Assembly: GCF_003412455.1 (NCBI RefSeq)
Contig: NZ_QTJU01000006.1
Location: forward strand, 248,001-312,000
Length of the DNA stretch: 64,000 bases
Source: Deminuibacter soli
GTDB lineage: Bacteria; Bacteroidota; Bacteroidia; Chitinophagales; Chitinophagaceae
Direction: 5' to 3'
Part shown: one piece after another, positions 18,794-27,547 of the stretch
How positions within the stretch are numbered: the stretch's first letter is position 1
Layout: the number at the start of each line of letters is the position of its first letter
Program-made: the position numbers and the translations under genes
Notes under the pieces: generated by a model
What the model was told of the DNA's origin: nothing
Databases searched by the model: none
Seen by the model: the letters and a program-made list of their open reading frames with translations, nothing else

Positions 18794-19339
18794 TTGCGAA
18801 AACTGACTGCCATATGCCTGCTTGCCCTTTTGCTGTTTAACCTGTTCGGTTACCGGCTGCTATTTATTTGCCTGGAGCAGCAACACAAAGTTTCTCTCGA
18901 AGCCAGCCTCGACAAAAACGACTACAATAACAACGATCTCTTTGAAATAAAAATCCCGCTGAACATACCTTACATCAGCGACCAGCAGCATTTTGAACGG
19001 GTTGACGGAGCAATTACCATCGCCGGCAAAACCTACAAATACGTAAAACGCAAAATAACCAACGGCGAACTGGTGCTGCTATGCCTGCCCGATGCCGGTA
19101 AACAACGTTTAGACAATGCGCAAAAGGCGTTCGGCGCACATGCCAATGACCTGCCCGGCGCAAAAAAACTACCCGGTCTCGTCAAAAAATCCTTTCCTGC
19201 TGTAGAATACGAACAATATTTTATGGCCGCAGTACAACAATCCATTGCTGCGCCGGCCATCTTCGTTAACACTTCCTGTGCAGCTACCTGCTGCGGCTAT
19301 ACCGGCTTTTGTGATCAGCCACCGCAATTAACAGCCTGA
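18794..19339 (+). CDS. Hypothetical membrane-anchored protein
   Basis: 181 aa with a TTG start; no better start lies upstream. Residues 4-25 form a hydrophobic N-terminal segment (LTAICLLALLLFNLFGYRLL), acting as signal or anchor, followed by a polar, mostly extracytoplasmic body. The C-terminus has a Cys-rich segment (CAATCCGYTGFCDQ). I do not recognise the family. It lies upstream of, and on the same strand as, the AhpD-SusCD operon, from which a 180-bp gap with a perfect palindrome separates it, so it may be its own unit. Confidence 0.6.
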   Translation: MRKLTAICLLALLLFNLFGYRLLFICLEQQHKVSLEASLDKNDYNNNDLFEIKIPLNIPYISDQQHFERVDGAITIAGKTYKYVKRKITNGELVLLCLPDAGKQRLDNAQKAFGAHANDLPGAKKLPGLVKKSFPAVEYEQYFMAAVQQSIAAPAIFVNTSCAATCCGYTGFCDQPPQLTA

Positions 19340-19375
19340 TTACTCATTACCTGCCTGCCCGCTGTGGCAACGCGC

Positions 19376-19393
19376 ACCCATACGCGTATGGGT
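19376..19393. promoter_or_regulatory. Perfect 18-bp palindrome
   Basis: ACCCATACGCGTATGGGT is a perfect inverted repeat with no loop. It has no T-run, lies 36 bp after the hypothetical gene and 126 bp before the first AhpD-like gene, and could be a dimeric regulator's operator for the operon. This function is inference. Confidence 0.45.
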
Positions 19394-19519
19394 TAATCAC
19401 AATCACTGTTGTATTAGCAGGCGCCGGCACCATACATTCTCATCATCATTCATACACCTGCACCGTTATGGTTAACGCCTGTTATAGCTTTAACGGTAAC
19501 ATGCACAAACATGCGCTCC

Positions 19520-20092
19520 ATGGCTTACATTCAACTAAACAACCAGTTGCCGGGCATTACCGGCTTGCTCGAAAACAGGCCCGATACCGGCGATCCCATC
19601 CGCGCTTTAACACAAATATTACTGCGCGGCCCCAACACACTCACCGAACTCGAACGCGAACTCATTGCCACCCTGGTTTCTTACAAGAACCAATGCCGCT
19701 TTTGCACCAGCGCACATGCTGCCACAGTAATCGCATTAGGAGGTTCAGCAGAACTGCTCAACCAGGTATACAACGATCTGGATAACGCAGCAGTAAGCGA
19801 TAAAATGAAAGCCCTGCTGGTTATTGCAGGCAAAGTGCAGCAGCTGGGCACGGCCGTTACACCCGAAAATGTAGCAGCTGCCAAAGCGCAGGGCGCATCA
19901 GACAAAGAAATTCACGACACCGTATTAATAGCAGCCCTCTTTTGCCTGTACAACCGCTATGTAGATGGCCTCGGCACTTACCGTCCTGAAGATCCTGCCT
20001 ATTACGAAAAACTGGCATCGCGGCTCATCACTGTTGGTTACACACGCCCGCGCGAAGGCATTACCGTTACAGGCGAAGCATCATTCCATTAA
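19520..20092 (+). CDS. AhpD-like peroxidase-related protein, paralogue 1
   Basis: 190 aa from the ATG at 19520, chosen because the three paralogues downstream begin at the equivalent residue (MAYIQLN-type start); an ATG at 19511 adds three residues. Carboxymuconolactone-decarboxylase/AhpD fold: ERELIATLVS, then the CxxCxxxH redox motif CRFCTSAH, and later EIHDTVLIAALFCLYNRYVDG. AhpD-type proteins reduce peroxiredoxin partners or act as alkylhydroperoxidases; the substrate here is unknown. It is the first gene of a co-oriented series with an MFS transporter (17 bp downstream), three more paralogues and SusC/SusD. Confidence 0.85.
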   Translation: MAYIQLNNQLPGITGLLENRPDTGDPIRALTQILLRGPNTLTELERELIATLVSYKNQCRFCTSAHAATVIALGGSAELLNQVYNDLDNAAVSDKMKALLVIAGKVQQLGTAVTPENVAAAKAQGASDKEIHDTVLIAALFCLYNRYVDGLGTYRPEDPAYYEKLASRLITVGYTRPREGITVTGEASFH

Positions 20093-20109
20093 ACCCCAAC
20101 TGCGATTCC

Positions 20110-21369
20110 ATGAAAACAACTACGATTGCCCCTGCACCTGACTTTACACGCAATGCACCTGCTGCCATAGCAACACCGGGTATCACTGCCTTATTTCTCT
20201 GCTGCTTTTTCAGCAGTACGCTGGGCGGTACCGTTTCCACACTTATGTCGGTATACCTGCCTGTTGCCGTAAAAGACTTACTCAGCAGCAACCACAACGG
20301 GCAGCAACTGGAAAACATTGGCGCTTCCATCAACGCCGTTTTTATTTATGGATGGATGGCCGGCGGCTTTATCTGGGGCCTGCTGTGCGACCGTATTGGC
20401 CGCAAACAATCCTTCCTGTACGCCACACTTTGTTACGGACTGTTTACCGTACTCACCGGTTTTTCTTACAGCTGGATCAGTGTAGTGGTATTCCGCTTTT
20501 TAACCGGCTTCGGTGTGGGCGGTGTACTGGTTACCACCACCATCCTTGTGTCAGAAGCCTACAGCGATAAAAAAAGAGCAGTCGCGCTCGGCATCCTGTC
20601 TATCTCCATTCCATTGGGCATTTTCTCTGCGGGGTTAATCAATTACTTCATCGCATCCTGGCGTTTTGGCTTTGCCATTGGCCTGCTGCCTGTTGTAATT
20701 GCCCTGCTCGGCGCCAGGCTTATTAAGTCCGGTGTTGATGGGCCGCTTACAACACAACGCAGCCATACCACGCAGCCCAGCCTGTTTTCACCCAACACCC
20801 GTAAAAACCTGGTGGGCGGCTCACTTATTTTTGGCGCTGCACTCATTGGTTTATGGGCTACTTTTTCATGGCTGCCCTCCTGGATACAAAGCCTGCTGGG
20901 CACTGCAGATGCACAGAAAGAACGTGGTATGTCAATGATGCTCATGGGTGCCGGTGGTTTAACAGGCGGCTTCATATCCGGCTGGATTGTAAATGCACTG
21001 GGCGTCAGAAAAACCATGATGGTATGTTTTGCAGGCTGTTTCCTGCTATCGTTTACCCTGTTTAAATTAACCACCGCAGTATCTCCCCTGCTGTACCTGC
21101 AAATTGCAGCCATGGCGCTGTTTTTCGGCATCAGCCAGGGGGCTTTGTCGGTTTACATACCACAGTTATTTCCCAAAAACATCAGCGCATCGGCTACTGG
21201 TTTCTGTTTTAATATCGGCAGGCTGTTCACTGCGACCGTGGTGTTCTTTATCGGCTCACTGGTTACCTTCCTTGGCGGGTATGGCAATGCAGTCTTCAGC
21301 TTTTCTTTTGTTTTCCTGCTGGGTCTTATTGTCACGCTTTTTTTCAGAACAGAAAAATACAGTGGCTGA
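20110..21369 (+). CDS. MFS transporter
   Basis: 419 aa with about 12 membrane segments. The loop 2-3 signature is GLLCDRIGRKQ, and the segment RFLTGFGVGGVLVTTTILVSE resembles the aromatic-acid/H+ symporter and sugar-acid groups. It lies between AhpD-like paralogues 1 and 2, so it probably imports or exports the compound those proteins deal with. The substrate cannot be read from sequence. Confidence 0.85.
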   Translation: MKTTTIAPAPDFTRNAPAAIATPGITALFLCCFFSSTLGGTVSTLMSVYLPVAVKDLLSSNHNGQQLENIGASINAVFIYGWMAGGFIWGLLCDRIGRKQSFLYATLCYGLFTVLTGFSYSWISVVVFRFLTGFGVGGVLVTTTILVSEAYSDKKRAVALGILSISIPLGIFSAGLINYFIASWRFGFAIGLLPVVIALLGARLIKSGVDGPLTTQRSHTTQPSLFSPNTRKNLVGGSLIFGAALIGLWATFSWLPSWIQSLLGTADAQKERGMSMMLMGAGGLTGGFISGWIVNALGVRKTMMVCFAGCFLLSFTLFKLTTAVSPLLYLQIAAMALFFGISQGALSVYIPQLFPKNISASATGFCFNIGRLFTATVVFFIGSLVTFLGGYGNAVFSFSFVFLLGLIVTLFFRTEKYSG

Positions 21370-21416
21370 TTATACGATCTCATTACATCAACATTCACCT
21401 CATTCATCTGACAACT

Positions 21417-21971
21417 ATGGCTTATATACAAGTACCCGATCATGTGCCAGGCATCAGGAGCCTTGTACTCTTCAGCCCTGAAACAGGTAAACATTTGTAC
21501 GATCTGGCGCAGGCCCTGCTGCGCGGCAACTCCATTTTATCGGCAGCAGAAAAGGAACTCATTGCAGCTTATGTATCTAACCGCAACAACTGCCTGTTCT
21601 GCATGAGCAGCCATGCTGCAGCTGCCCGTTGTTTATACGGTGATGCGGCCGCCGTGGTTGACCAGGTGCTCGATAACATGACACAGGCATCCATCAGCGA
21701 AAAACTGAAAGCCTTGCTGCACATAGCCGGGCAAACACAGCAGTCTGGTTTGGCCGTAACAGAAAATGATATACAATTTGCGCGCAAGTCAGGCGCCACA
21801 GACGAAGAAATACACGACGCGGTGTTAATTTCGGCAACCTTCTCTATGTTCAACCGCTATGTTGACGGCCTTAACAGTTTTACCCCAACCGACCCCGCCG
21901 AATACGTACCCATGGGCATACGCATGGCAGAGAAAGGCTATGTTCCGCCCACAGCACCGGTTGCACAATAA
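21417..21971 (+). CDS. AhpD-like peroxidase-related protein, paralogue 2
   Basis: 184 aa. Same architecture as paralogue 1: KELIAAYVS, CLFCMSSH, then EIHDAVLISATFSMFNRYVDG. It is the most diverged of the four around the second helix (SLVLFSPETGKHLYDLAQ). It starts 47 bp after the MFS stop. The redox Cys pair and the following His are intact, so activity is plausible. Confidence 0.85.
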   Translation: MAYIQVPDHVPGIRSLVLFSPETGKHLYDLAQALLRGNSILSAAEKELIAAYVSNRNNCLFCMSSHAAAARCLYGDAAAVVDQVLDNMTQASISEKLKALLHIAGQTQQSGLAVTENDIQFARKSGATDEEIHDAVLISATFSMFNRYVDGLNSFTPTDPAEYVPMGIRMAEKGYVPPTAPVAQ

Positions 21972-21990
21972 TTCATATAAAATAATGCAT

Positions 21991-22539
21991 ATGGCACATA
22001 TTAATTTGCACAACGACTTACCCGGCATTCGCGGACTGATGGAATATAGCCCCGAAACAGCCAGGCCATTAAACGACCTTGCAGAAGCGCTGCTGCGTGC
22101 AGACAACAGTTTATCCCGCGGTGAAAGGGAACTGATTGCCACCTATGTTTCTTCGCTCAACGATTGTTTCTTTTGCCAGAATGTACACGGCGCTATAGCC
22201 GGGCATTACCTCAACTGTGACATTCCCGCCATTGATGCCGTGAAGCAGGATTATCTGTCTGCCCCGCTTTCAGCCAAAATGAAAGCCCTGCTGGGCATTG
22301 CCGCGCTGGTACAAAAAGGCGGTAAACAGGTAACAACTGCAGCCATCACAGCAGCCACAGAAGCAGGCGCTACGGAAAAAGAAATACACGATACCGTATT
22401 AATCGCCGCAGCCTTTTGCATGTACAACCGTTATGTGGATGGCATGGCTACCTGGGCGCCGCAGAACAGGCAGTTTTATGTTGACCGTGCACCGCAACGC
22501 GCAGCCGAAGGTTATGCCGATTACGATCTGCACAAATAG
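21991..22539 (+). CDS. AhpD-like peroxidase-related protein, paralogue 3
   Basis: 182 aa from ATG 21991 (an ATG at 21985 gives two more residues); the start was set by alignment with its paralogues. ERELIATYVSS leads to CFFCQNVH and EIHDTVLIAAAFCMYNRYVDG. The gap to the previous gene is 19 bp. It is closest in pattern to paralogue 4, sharing YVSSLNDCF, which suggests a recent tandem duplication. Confidence 0.85.
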   Translation: MAHINLHNDLPGIRGLMEYSPETARPLNDLAEALLRADNSLSRGERELIATYVSSLNDCFFCQNVHGAIAGHYLNCDIPAIDAVKQDYLSAPLSAKMKALLGIAALVQKGGKQVTTAAITAATEAGATEKEIHDTVLIAAAFCMYNRYVDGMATWAPQNRQFYVDRAPQRAAEGYADYDLHK

Positions 22540-22567
22540 CCATTTACGCAACCACCAAAACAAACAC

Positions 22568-23125
22568 ATGCCGCACATACAACTAAACGAATCCCTGCCC
22601 GGCATCCGCGCATTGCTGGCCTTCAGTCCGCATACCGCAGCACCGCTGGGTGCGCTTGCCAATACCTTACTGCGCAGCGATAATGGTTTAACGCCTGCGG
22701 AGCGGGAGCTGATAGGAGCCTATGTTTCTTCATTGAACGACTGCTTTTACTGCCAGCACTCGCACGCAGCTATTGCCAGCTGTTATTTAAGCAACAATAC
22801 GGAACTGGTAAACCAGGTAATCAGCAATTACCACACAGCACCGGTTTCGGGCAAACTGAAAGCCCTGCTGTGCATTGCAGGCAAAGTGCAGCAAAGCGGC
22901 CGCAATGTATTGCCCGCTGATATTGACAACGCGCGAGCGGCAGGCGCTACAGAACATGACATACACGACACCGTGCTTATCGCGGCGTTGTTCTGTCTCT
23001 TTAACCGTTATGTAGATGGACTTGCCACCGTTGCCCCAACAGACATGAACAGTTACCGCCAACGCGCAAAGCAAGTGGCAGCAATGGGCTATGGCAGCCA
23101 CGTATATACTTCACAACAACCTTAA
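22568..23125 (+). CDS. AhpD-like peroxidase-related protein, paralogue 4
   Basis: 185 aa from ATG 22568, aligned with the other copies (MPHIQLNESLPGIRALL). ERELIGAYVSSLND leads to CFYCQHSH and DIHDTVLIAALFCLFNRYVDG. It lies 28 bp after paralogue 3 and 28 bp before the SusC-like gene, linking the redox-type proteins to an outer-membrane uptake pair in one operon. Confidence 0.85.
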   Translation: MPHIQLNESLPGIRALLAFSPHTAAPLGALANTLLRSDNGLTPAERELIGAYVSSLNDCFYCQHSHAAIASCYLSNNTELVNQVISNYHTAPVSGKLKALLCIAGKVQQSGRNVLPADIDNARAAGATEHDIHDTVLIAALFCLFNRYVDGLATVAPTDMNSYRQRAKQVAAMGYGSHVYTSQQP

Positions 23126-23153
23126 CTAACCAACCATTAAACAAAGCTGCATT

Positions 23154-26105
23154 ATGAAAAATCTGAAGCCGTTTTACTTAGGCTTATGGTGTTTATTACT
23201 GATGCCCCTACTATTGTTCTCGCAGGGCAGAACCGTTACAGGCAATATCACCGATATCAATGGCCGCCCCATTGCGGGCGCCACCGTATCACTCAAACAA
23301 CTCAACCAGTTAACCACATCCGATGCCAGTGGCCGGTTTACGCTTTCCATACCTGCCGGTGCAACCAGCATTATGATCAGTTCAACCGGGTTTAAATCCA
23401 AAACCGTTAGTGTTGATGCCGGCGCAGCCAGTGTTACTGTACAACTGGAAGAAGACGTAGCCCGCCTGGATGAAGTAGTGGTAACCGGGTTGGCCACCAG
23501 TGTAAAAAGAAAAAACCTGGCCAATGCGGTTGCCAGCATATCTGCCCAGCAGCTGACAGGCGTTGCACCGGGTCAAACGCTTGATGGCGTACTCTCGGGT
23601 AAAATTCCCGGCGCACTTATCAATGCCAACTCCGGCGCACCCGGTGGCGGCAGCTCGGTAAAACTGCGCGGTGTTACCTCGGTATACGGCAACACACAAC
23701 CATTGTATGTGATAGATGGTGTGTTTATCGACAACACTGCCACCTCCGGTGGCCTGAATGCTGTTACAGGCGCTGCTTCCGGTGGGGCACCGACATCCAA
23801 CCAGGATAACCCTTCCAGCCGCATTTCTGATATACGCCCTGAAGACATTGAAAACATTGAAATACTCAAAGGTGCATCCGCAGCCTCTATCTATGGCTCC
23901 AAAGCTTCTGCCGGTGTAATTATCATTACCACCCAAAGAGGCAGGCAGGGCAAAACCAGCATTACCGTTTCGCAGGATCTGGGGCAGATACGCGTACGCA
24001 AACTGCTTGGTGTACGCCAATTCACTGCGGCACGTGCAGCCTCCCTTTCGTCAGACAGCGCCACCAGCGTTGCCCTGGCCAAACAGTTTACCGATGCACA
24101 GGCTGCAGGTCATATTTACGATTATGAAAAAGAAGTATATGGCAACAAAGGTTTTGCCCGCAATACCGTGCTTAGCATGAGTGGCGGCAGCGACAAAACC
24201 ACGTTCTTCTTTTCAGCTGCCACCAAAAAAGAAGATGGCATTGTAAAAAATACCGGCTATAAAAACACGGCATTCCGGTTGAATGTAGACCATCGCCTGA
24301 GCGATCGCATCAAAATAGGCGTAAGTACCAATTACATCAACTCATCTGCTGACCGCGGTATTTCCGGCAACGACAATTCAGGCGTATCACTGGGCATTGC
24401 CTTAGCGTCAACGCCGTCATTTGCGCAACTGCACCCGGATAACCAGGGCAACTACCCCAACAACCCGTTTGCAGCCTCCAACCCGTTGCAAACAATTGCT
24501 TTGATGCGTAACAACGAATCGGTAAACCGTTTCATCGGCGGTGCCAATATTGAAGCTGTATTGCAGAAAAGCTTACAAAGCACCACCAAATTCGTTGGCA
24601 GGGGTGGTGTTGATTTTTACAACCTCCAAACCAATGTACAGTTCCCCGGTATATTGCAGTTTCAGGCAGTAAACAAAGGCACATCCATACAAGGGTTTAC
24701 CAAAAATCTCAGCACCAACTATATCTTTTCACTGGTTAACAGTTATACGCCCTCGTCTGCCCTGGCGCTTACCACCTCTGCAGGTATTACACAGGAAACA
24801 GGCGATTACAACAACCTGCTGAACGTAGCAACACAGGTTATTGCAGGGCAGTCAAACGTAGACCAGGCAGGCGCCTTAACCGCCACACAGTTCAGGTCTA
24901 AATACCAGAACAACGGTATTTTTGCACAGGAAGAAGCAACCCTGCTGGAAGGCATTACGCTTACGGCAGGCGTTCGTTTCGACCGCTCCAGCAACAACGG
25001 CAATGTGGCACACTACTATGCTTACCCCAAGGCAGGTGTATCCTGGAACCTTACGCAGCTGGGCTTTGGCAAAAACACTTTCTTCAACAACTTTAAACTG
25101 CGCGCTGCTTATGGCGAGGCAACCAATGTACCTGCCTATGGCAGCAAGTTCACTTCAGCCGTGGTATCGAACATTGCAGGCAACCCCGGTTCACTCATCA
25201 ATACACAGCAAGGCGACCCGGCCATTCAGCCCGAGCGGCAGAAAGAACTGGAAACAGGGCTTGACTTCAGCATCCTGAAAGGCAGGCTGGGCTTTGAACT
25301 CACCTACTACTACAAAAAGATCGACAATTTCCTGATGCTGAGCAACCTTCCCGCATCTTCGGGATTTTCTACCAAATGGCTGAATGCAGGCGACCTGCGC
25401 AACCAGGGTGTAGAACTGGGTATGAATGCCAAACCCATTCAAACAAGAAACGTAACCTGGAACAGCTCGGTAAACTTCTGGTTGAACCGTTCAAAAGTTA
25501 CCCGTTTTATTATTCCGCCCATACCACAGGGCTCGTTTGGGTATGTACTGGGATCGTTCCAGGTTGAACAAGGCAAATCAGCCACACAAATCGTTGGTCT
25601 CAATGGTGCAGGTGTAGGCGTGCTGGGCGATGCGGAGCCCAAGTTCCAGATGAGCACTTACAACGACATTACGTTCTTCAACAAACTAAGCCTGCGTTTT
25701 CTGCTGCATTGGAAACATGGCGGGGATAACATTAACCTTACCTCCCTGCAGAACGACTTCGGCGGCACCAGTGTTGACTACGACAATGTAACCAACAAAC
25801 AGGGCCTGCCCGATGGTGTTTACCGCATTACACAAGTGGGTGTAAATGCCGAGCAGTTTGTAAAAGATGCAGGCTACCTGCGTTTGCGCGAAATAGGTTT
25901 ATACTATTCTATCACTAAACTGCCGGTATCTTTTATACGCGGCATACGCGTAGGCGTTTCGCTCAACAACTATTTAACCATTACCAAATACAAATCGTAC
26001 GATCCTGAGGTGTCCAACTTCGGCACCGGCTTCTCAACAGGCGTGGATGTTGATCCATACCCCGCCACCAAACGTGCCGATTTTCATATTTCAGTTGACT
26101 TCTAA
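23154..26105 (+). CDS. SusC/RagA-family TonB-dependent outer membrane transporter
   Basis: 983 aa. A signal peptide ends near FSQG, followed by a carboxypeptidase-like beta-sandwich (about 27-102: VTGNITDINGRPIAGATV), a TonB-box-like region and the SusC signature LDEVVVTGLA. The plug has LSGKIPGALI and YVIDGVFID, then ENIEILKGASAASIYGSKAS, and the 22-strand barrel runs to a terminal Phe (ISVDF). It works with the SusD-like lipoprotein encoded 10 bp downstream to import an oligomeric or bulky ligand using TonB energy. The AhpD-like and MFS neighbours, rather than glycoside hydrolases, suggest a non-glycan ligand; that is inference. Confidence 0.93.
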   Translation: MKNLKPFYLGLWCLLLMPLLLFSQGRTVTGNITDINGRPIAGATVSLKQLNQLTTSDASGRFTLSIPAGATSIMISSTGFKSKTVSVDAGAASVTVQLEEDVARLDEVVVTGLATSVKRKNLANAVASISAQQLTGVAPGQTLDGVLSGKIPGALINANSGAPGGGSSVKLRGVTSVYGNTQPLYVIDGVFIDNTATSGGLNAVTGAASGGAPTSNQDNPSSRISDIRPEDIENIEILKGASAASIYGSKASAGVIIITTQRGRQGKTSITVSQDLGQIRVRKLLGVRQFTAARAASLSSDSATSVALAKQFTDAQAAGHIYDYEKEVYGNKGFARNTVLSMSGGSDKTTFFFSAATKKEDGIVKNTGYKNTAFRLNVDHRLSDRIKIGVSTNYINSSADRGISGNDNSGVSLGIALASTPSFAQLHPDNQGNYPNNPFAASNPLQTIALMRNNESVNRFIGGANIEAVLQKSLQSTTKFVGRGGVDFYNLQTNVQFPGILQFQAVNKGTSIQGFTKNLSTNYIFSLVNSYTPSSALALTTSAGITQETGDYNNLLNVATQVIAGQSNVDQAGALTATQFRSKYQNNGIFAQEEATLLEGITLTAGVRFDRSSNNGNVAHYYAYPKAGVSWNLTQLGFGKNTFFNNFKLRAAYGEATNVPAYGSKFTSAVVSNIAGNPGSLINTQQGDPAIQPERQKELETGLDFSILKGRLGFELTYYYKKIDNFLMLSNLPASSGFSTKWLNAGDLRNQGVELGMNAKPIQTRNVTWNSSVNFWLNRSKVTRFIIPPIPQGSFGYVLGSFQVEQGKSATQIVGLNGAGVGVLGDAEPKFQMSTYNDITFFNKLSLRFLLHWKHGGDNINLTSLQNDFGGTSVDYDNVTNKQGLPDGVYRITQVGVNAEQFVKDAGYLRLREIGLYYSITKLPVSFIRGIRVGVSLNNYLTITKYKSYDPEVSNFGTGFSTGVDVDPYPATKRADFHISVDF

Positions 26106-26115
26106 ATCATTCACC

Positions 26116-27417
26116 ATGAAACGAACGATGTATTTCCCTGCAACAATATTACTGGCGCTGGCATGCTGCATGTGGTCTTGCAAAAAAGATTACGGCAACC
26201 TTAACTCACCTACTGCCGAGCAATTTTTAAACAACGCTTCCAAAAGCGAATTAAACAATCTGGTAAGCGGCACCGAATCGGGCATGCGCAATAATGCCGC
26301 GCTCTATCTTGATGATGTAGGCACCATTGGCCGTGAAGGTTACCGCTTCTCCGGGTCAGAACCGCGTTATGTAACCGACCTGCTCGGCGCCAACAGCGGC
26401 ACTTTAAGCAGCAGTAATTTTTATATCACCACACCCTGGGCATCCCACTACCGCGTGATTAAAAACTGCAATATATTGATACAATCCGCTGCCAATGCCA
26501 CTACCATTACCGATGCGGAGAAAAAAGGATACAGCGGGTTTGCAAAAACCATCAAAGCCTACCAGCTGCTGTTAAATCTTAATCTCACCGATTCAAATGG
26601 CATCCGCATCGATGTAAACGATCCTGATCACCTGGGTCCCATTGTAGGATACGACGCGGCTTTAACCACCATCGCGTTGCTGCTCGATTCTGCAAAGACT
26701 GATTTAACCGGGGCTGCAGTTTCCTTTCCGCTCGCAGGTTTTGGTTCATTCAGCGATGCAGCCGGACTTGTACAGTTTAACCGTTCGCTGGCGGCCAGGG
26801 TAGCCGTATACCGCCAGCAATGGGCCAGTGCATTAACGTATTTGAACGATTCCTTCTTTAGCCTCAACGGCGATTTCAATACAGGCGTTAACCATGTATT
26901 CGGCACAGGCTCTGGCGACCAGCTTAACCCGGCTTTTATCCCGTTGAACCAGGCAGGTGAAATACGTGTGGCACATCCTTCCTATGCAACCGATATTACC
27001 CCTGGCGACGACAGGATTAACAAGGCCCCCCTGCGCAATGCAACCGCTTCCTTAAACGGCTTAAGCAGCAACAGGGATGTTTGGGTATACACCTCCAGCA
27101 CTGCCCCCATGCCTATTATCCGTAACGAAGAACTGATACTGATATATGCAGAAGCCAAAATTGCATTGAACAGTTTCCCCGACGCAATTGTGGCGCTGAA
27201 CGTCATTCGCACAAAACATAACCTGCCTGCTTATGCCGGCGCAGTAACACAAAATGCACTCACTACCGAAATGCTTAACCAGCGCAGGTATTCCCTGTTT
27301 TATGAAGGCCACCGCTGGGTTGACATGCGCCGCTACAACCGCCTGGGCGAATTACCTATCGACCGTCCCGGTGATGATGTGTGGACCATGTTTCCCTTAC
27401 CGGTAACAGAAAACTAA
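26116..27417 (+). CDS. SusD/RagB-family outer membrane lipoprotein
   Basis: 433 aa from the ATG at 26116. A lipoprotein signal ends at CCMWSC, followed by KKDYGNLNSPT, a typical SusD N-terminus. TPR-like helices follow, and the C-terminal region has RNEELILIYAEAKI, LNVIRTKHNLPAY and the RagB motif LNQRRYSLFYEGHRWVDMRR. It forms the lid of the SusC barrel. At 433 residues it is on the short side for SusD proteins. A terminator 21 bp downstream ends the operon. Confidence 0.92.
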   Translation: MKRTMYFPATILLALACCMWSCKKDYGNLNSPTAEQFLNNASKSELNNLVSGTESGMRNNAALYLDDVGTIGREGYRFSGSEPRYVTDLLGANSGTLSSSNFYITTPWASHYRVIKNCNILIQSAANATTITDAEKKGYSGFAKTIKAYQLLLNLNLTDSNGIRIDVNDPDHLGPIVGYDAALTTIALLLDSAKTDLTGAAVSFPLAGFGSFSDAAGLVQFNRSLAARVAVYRQQWASALTYLNDSFFSLNGDFNTGVNHVFGTGSGDQLNPAFIPLNQAGEIRVAHPSYATDITPGDDRINKAPLRNATASLNGLSSNRDVWVYTSSTAPMPIIRNEELILIYAEAKIALNSFPDAIVALNVIRTKHNLPAYAGAVTQNALTTEMLNQRRYSLFYEGHRWVDMRRYNRLGELPIDRPGDDVWTMFPLPVTEN

Positions 27418-27438
27418 GCGCGCTTCCCTTTTTTTATA

Positions 27439-27470
27439 CAGCACCTTCCCTCGTGGCGGGTGCTGTTTTT
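27439..27470 (+). terminator. Terminator of the AhpD-SusCD operon
   Basis: CAGCACC pairs with GGGTGCTG around a 12-base loop and is followed by TTTTTTATT, 21 bp after the SusD stop codon. Confidence 0.8.
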
Positions 27471-27547
27471 TATTAGCGCATGCATCGCCGGCGCTGCCCT
27501 GCAGGTGGCATTTTTTGAGTATCTTGTTGCCTCAACACTAACGGATC

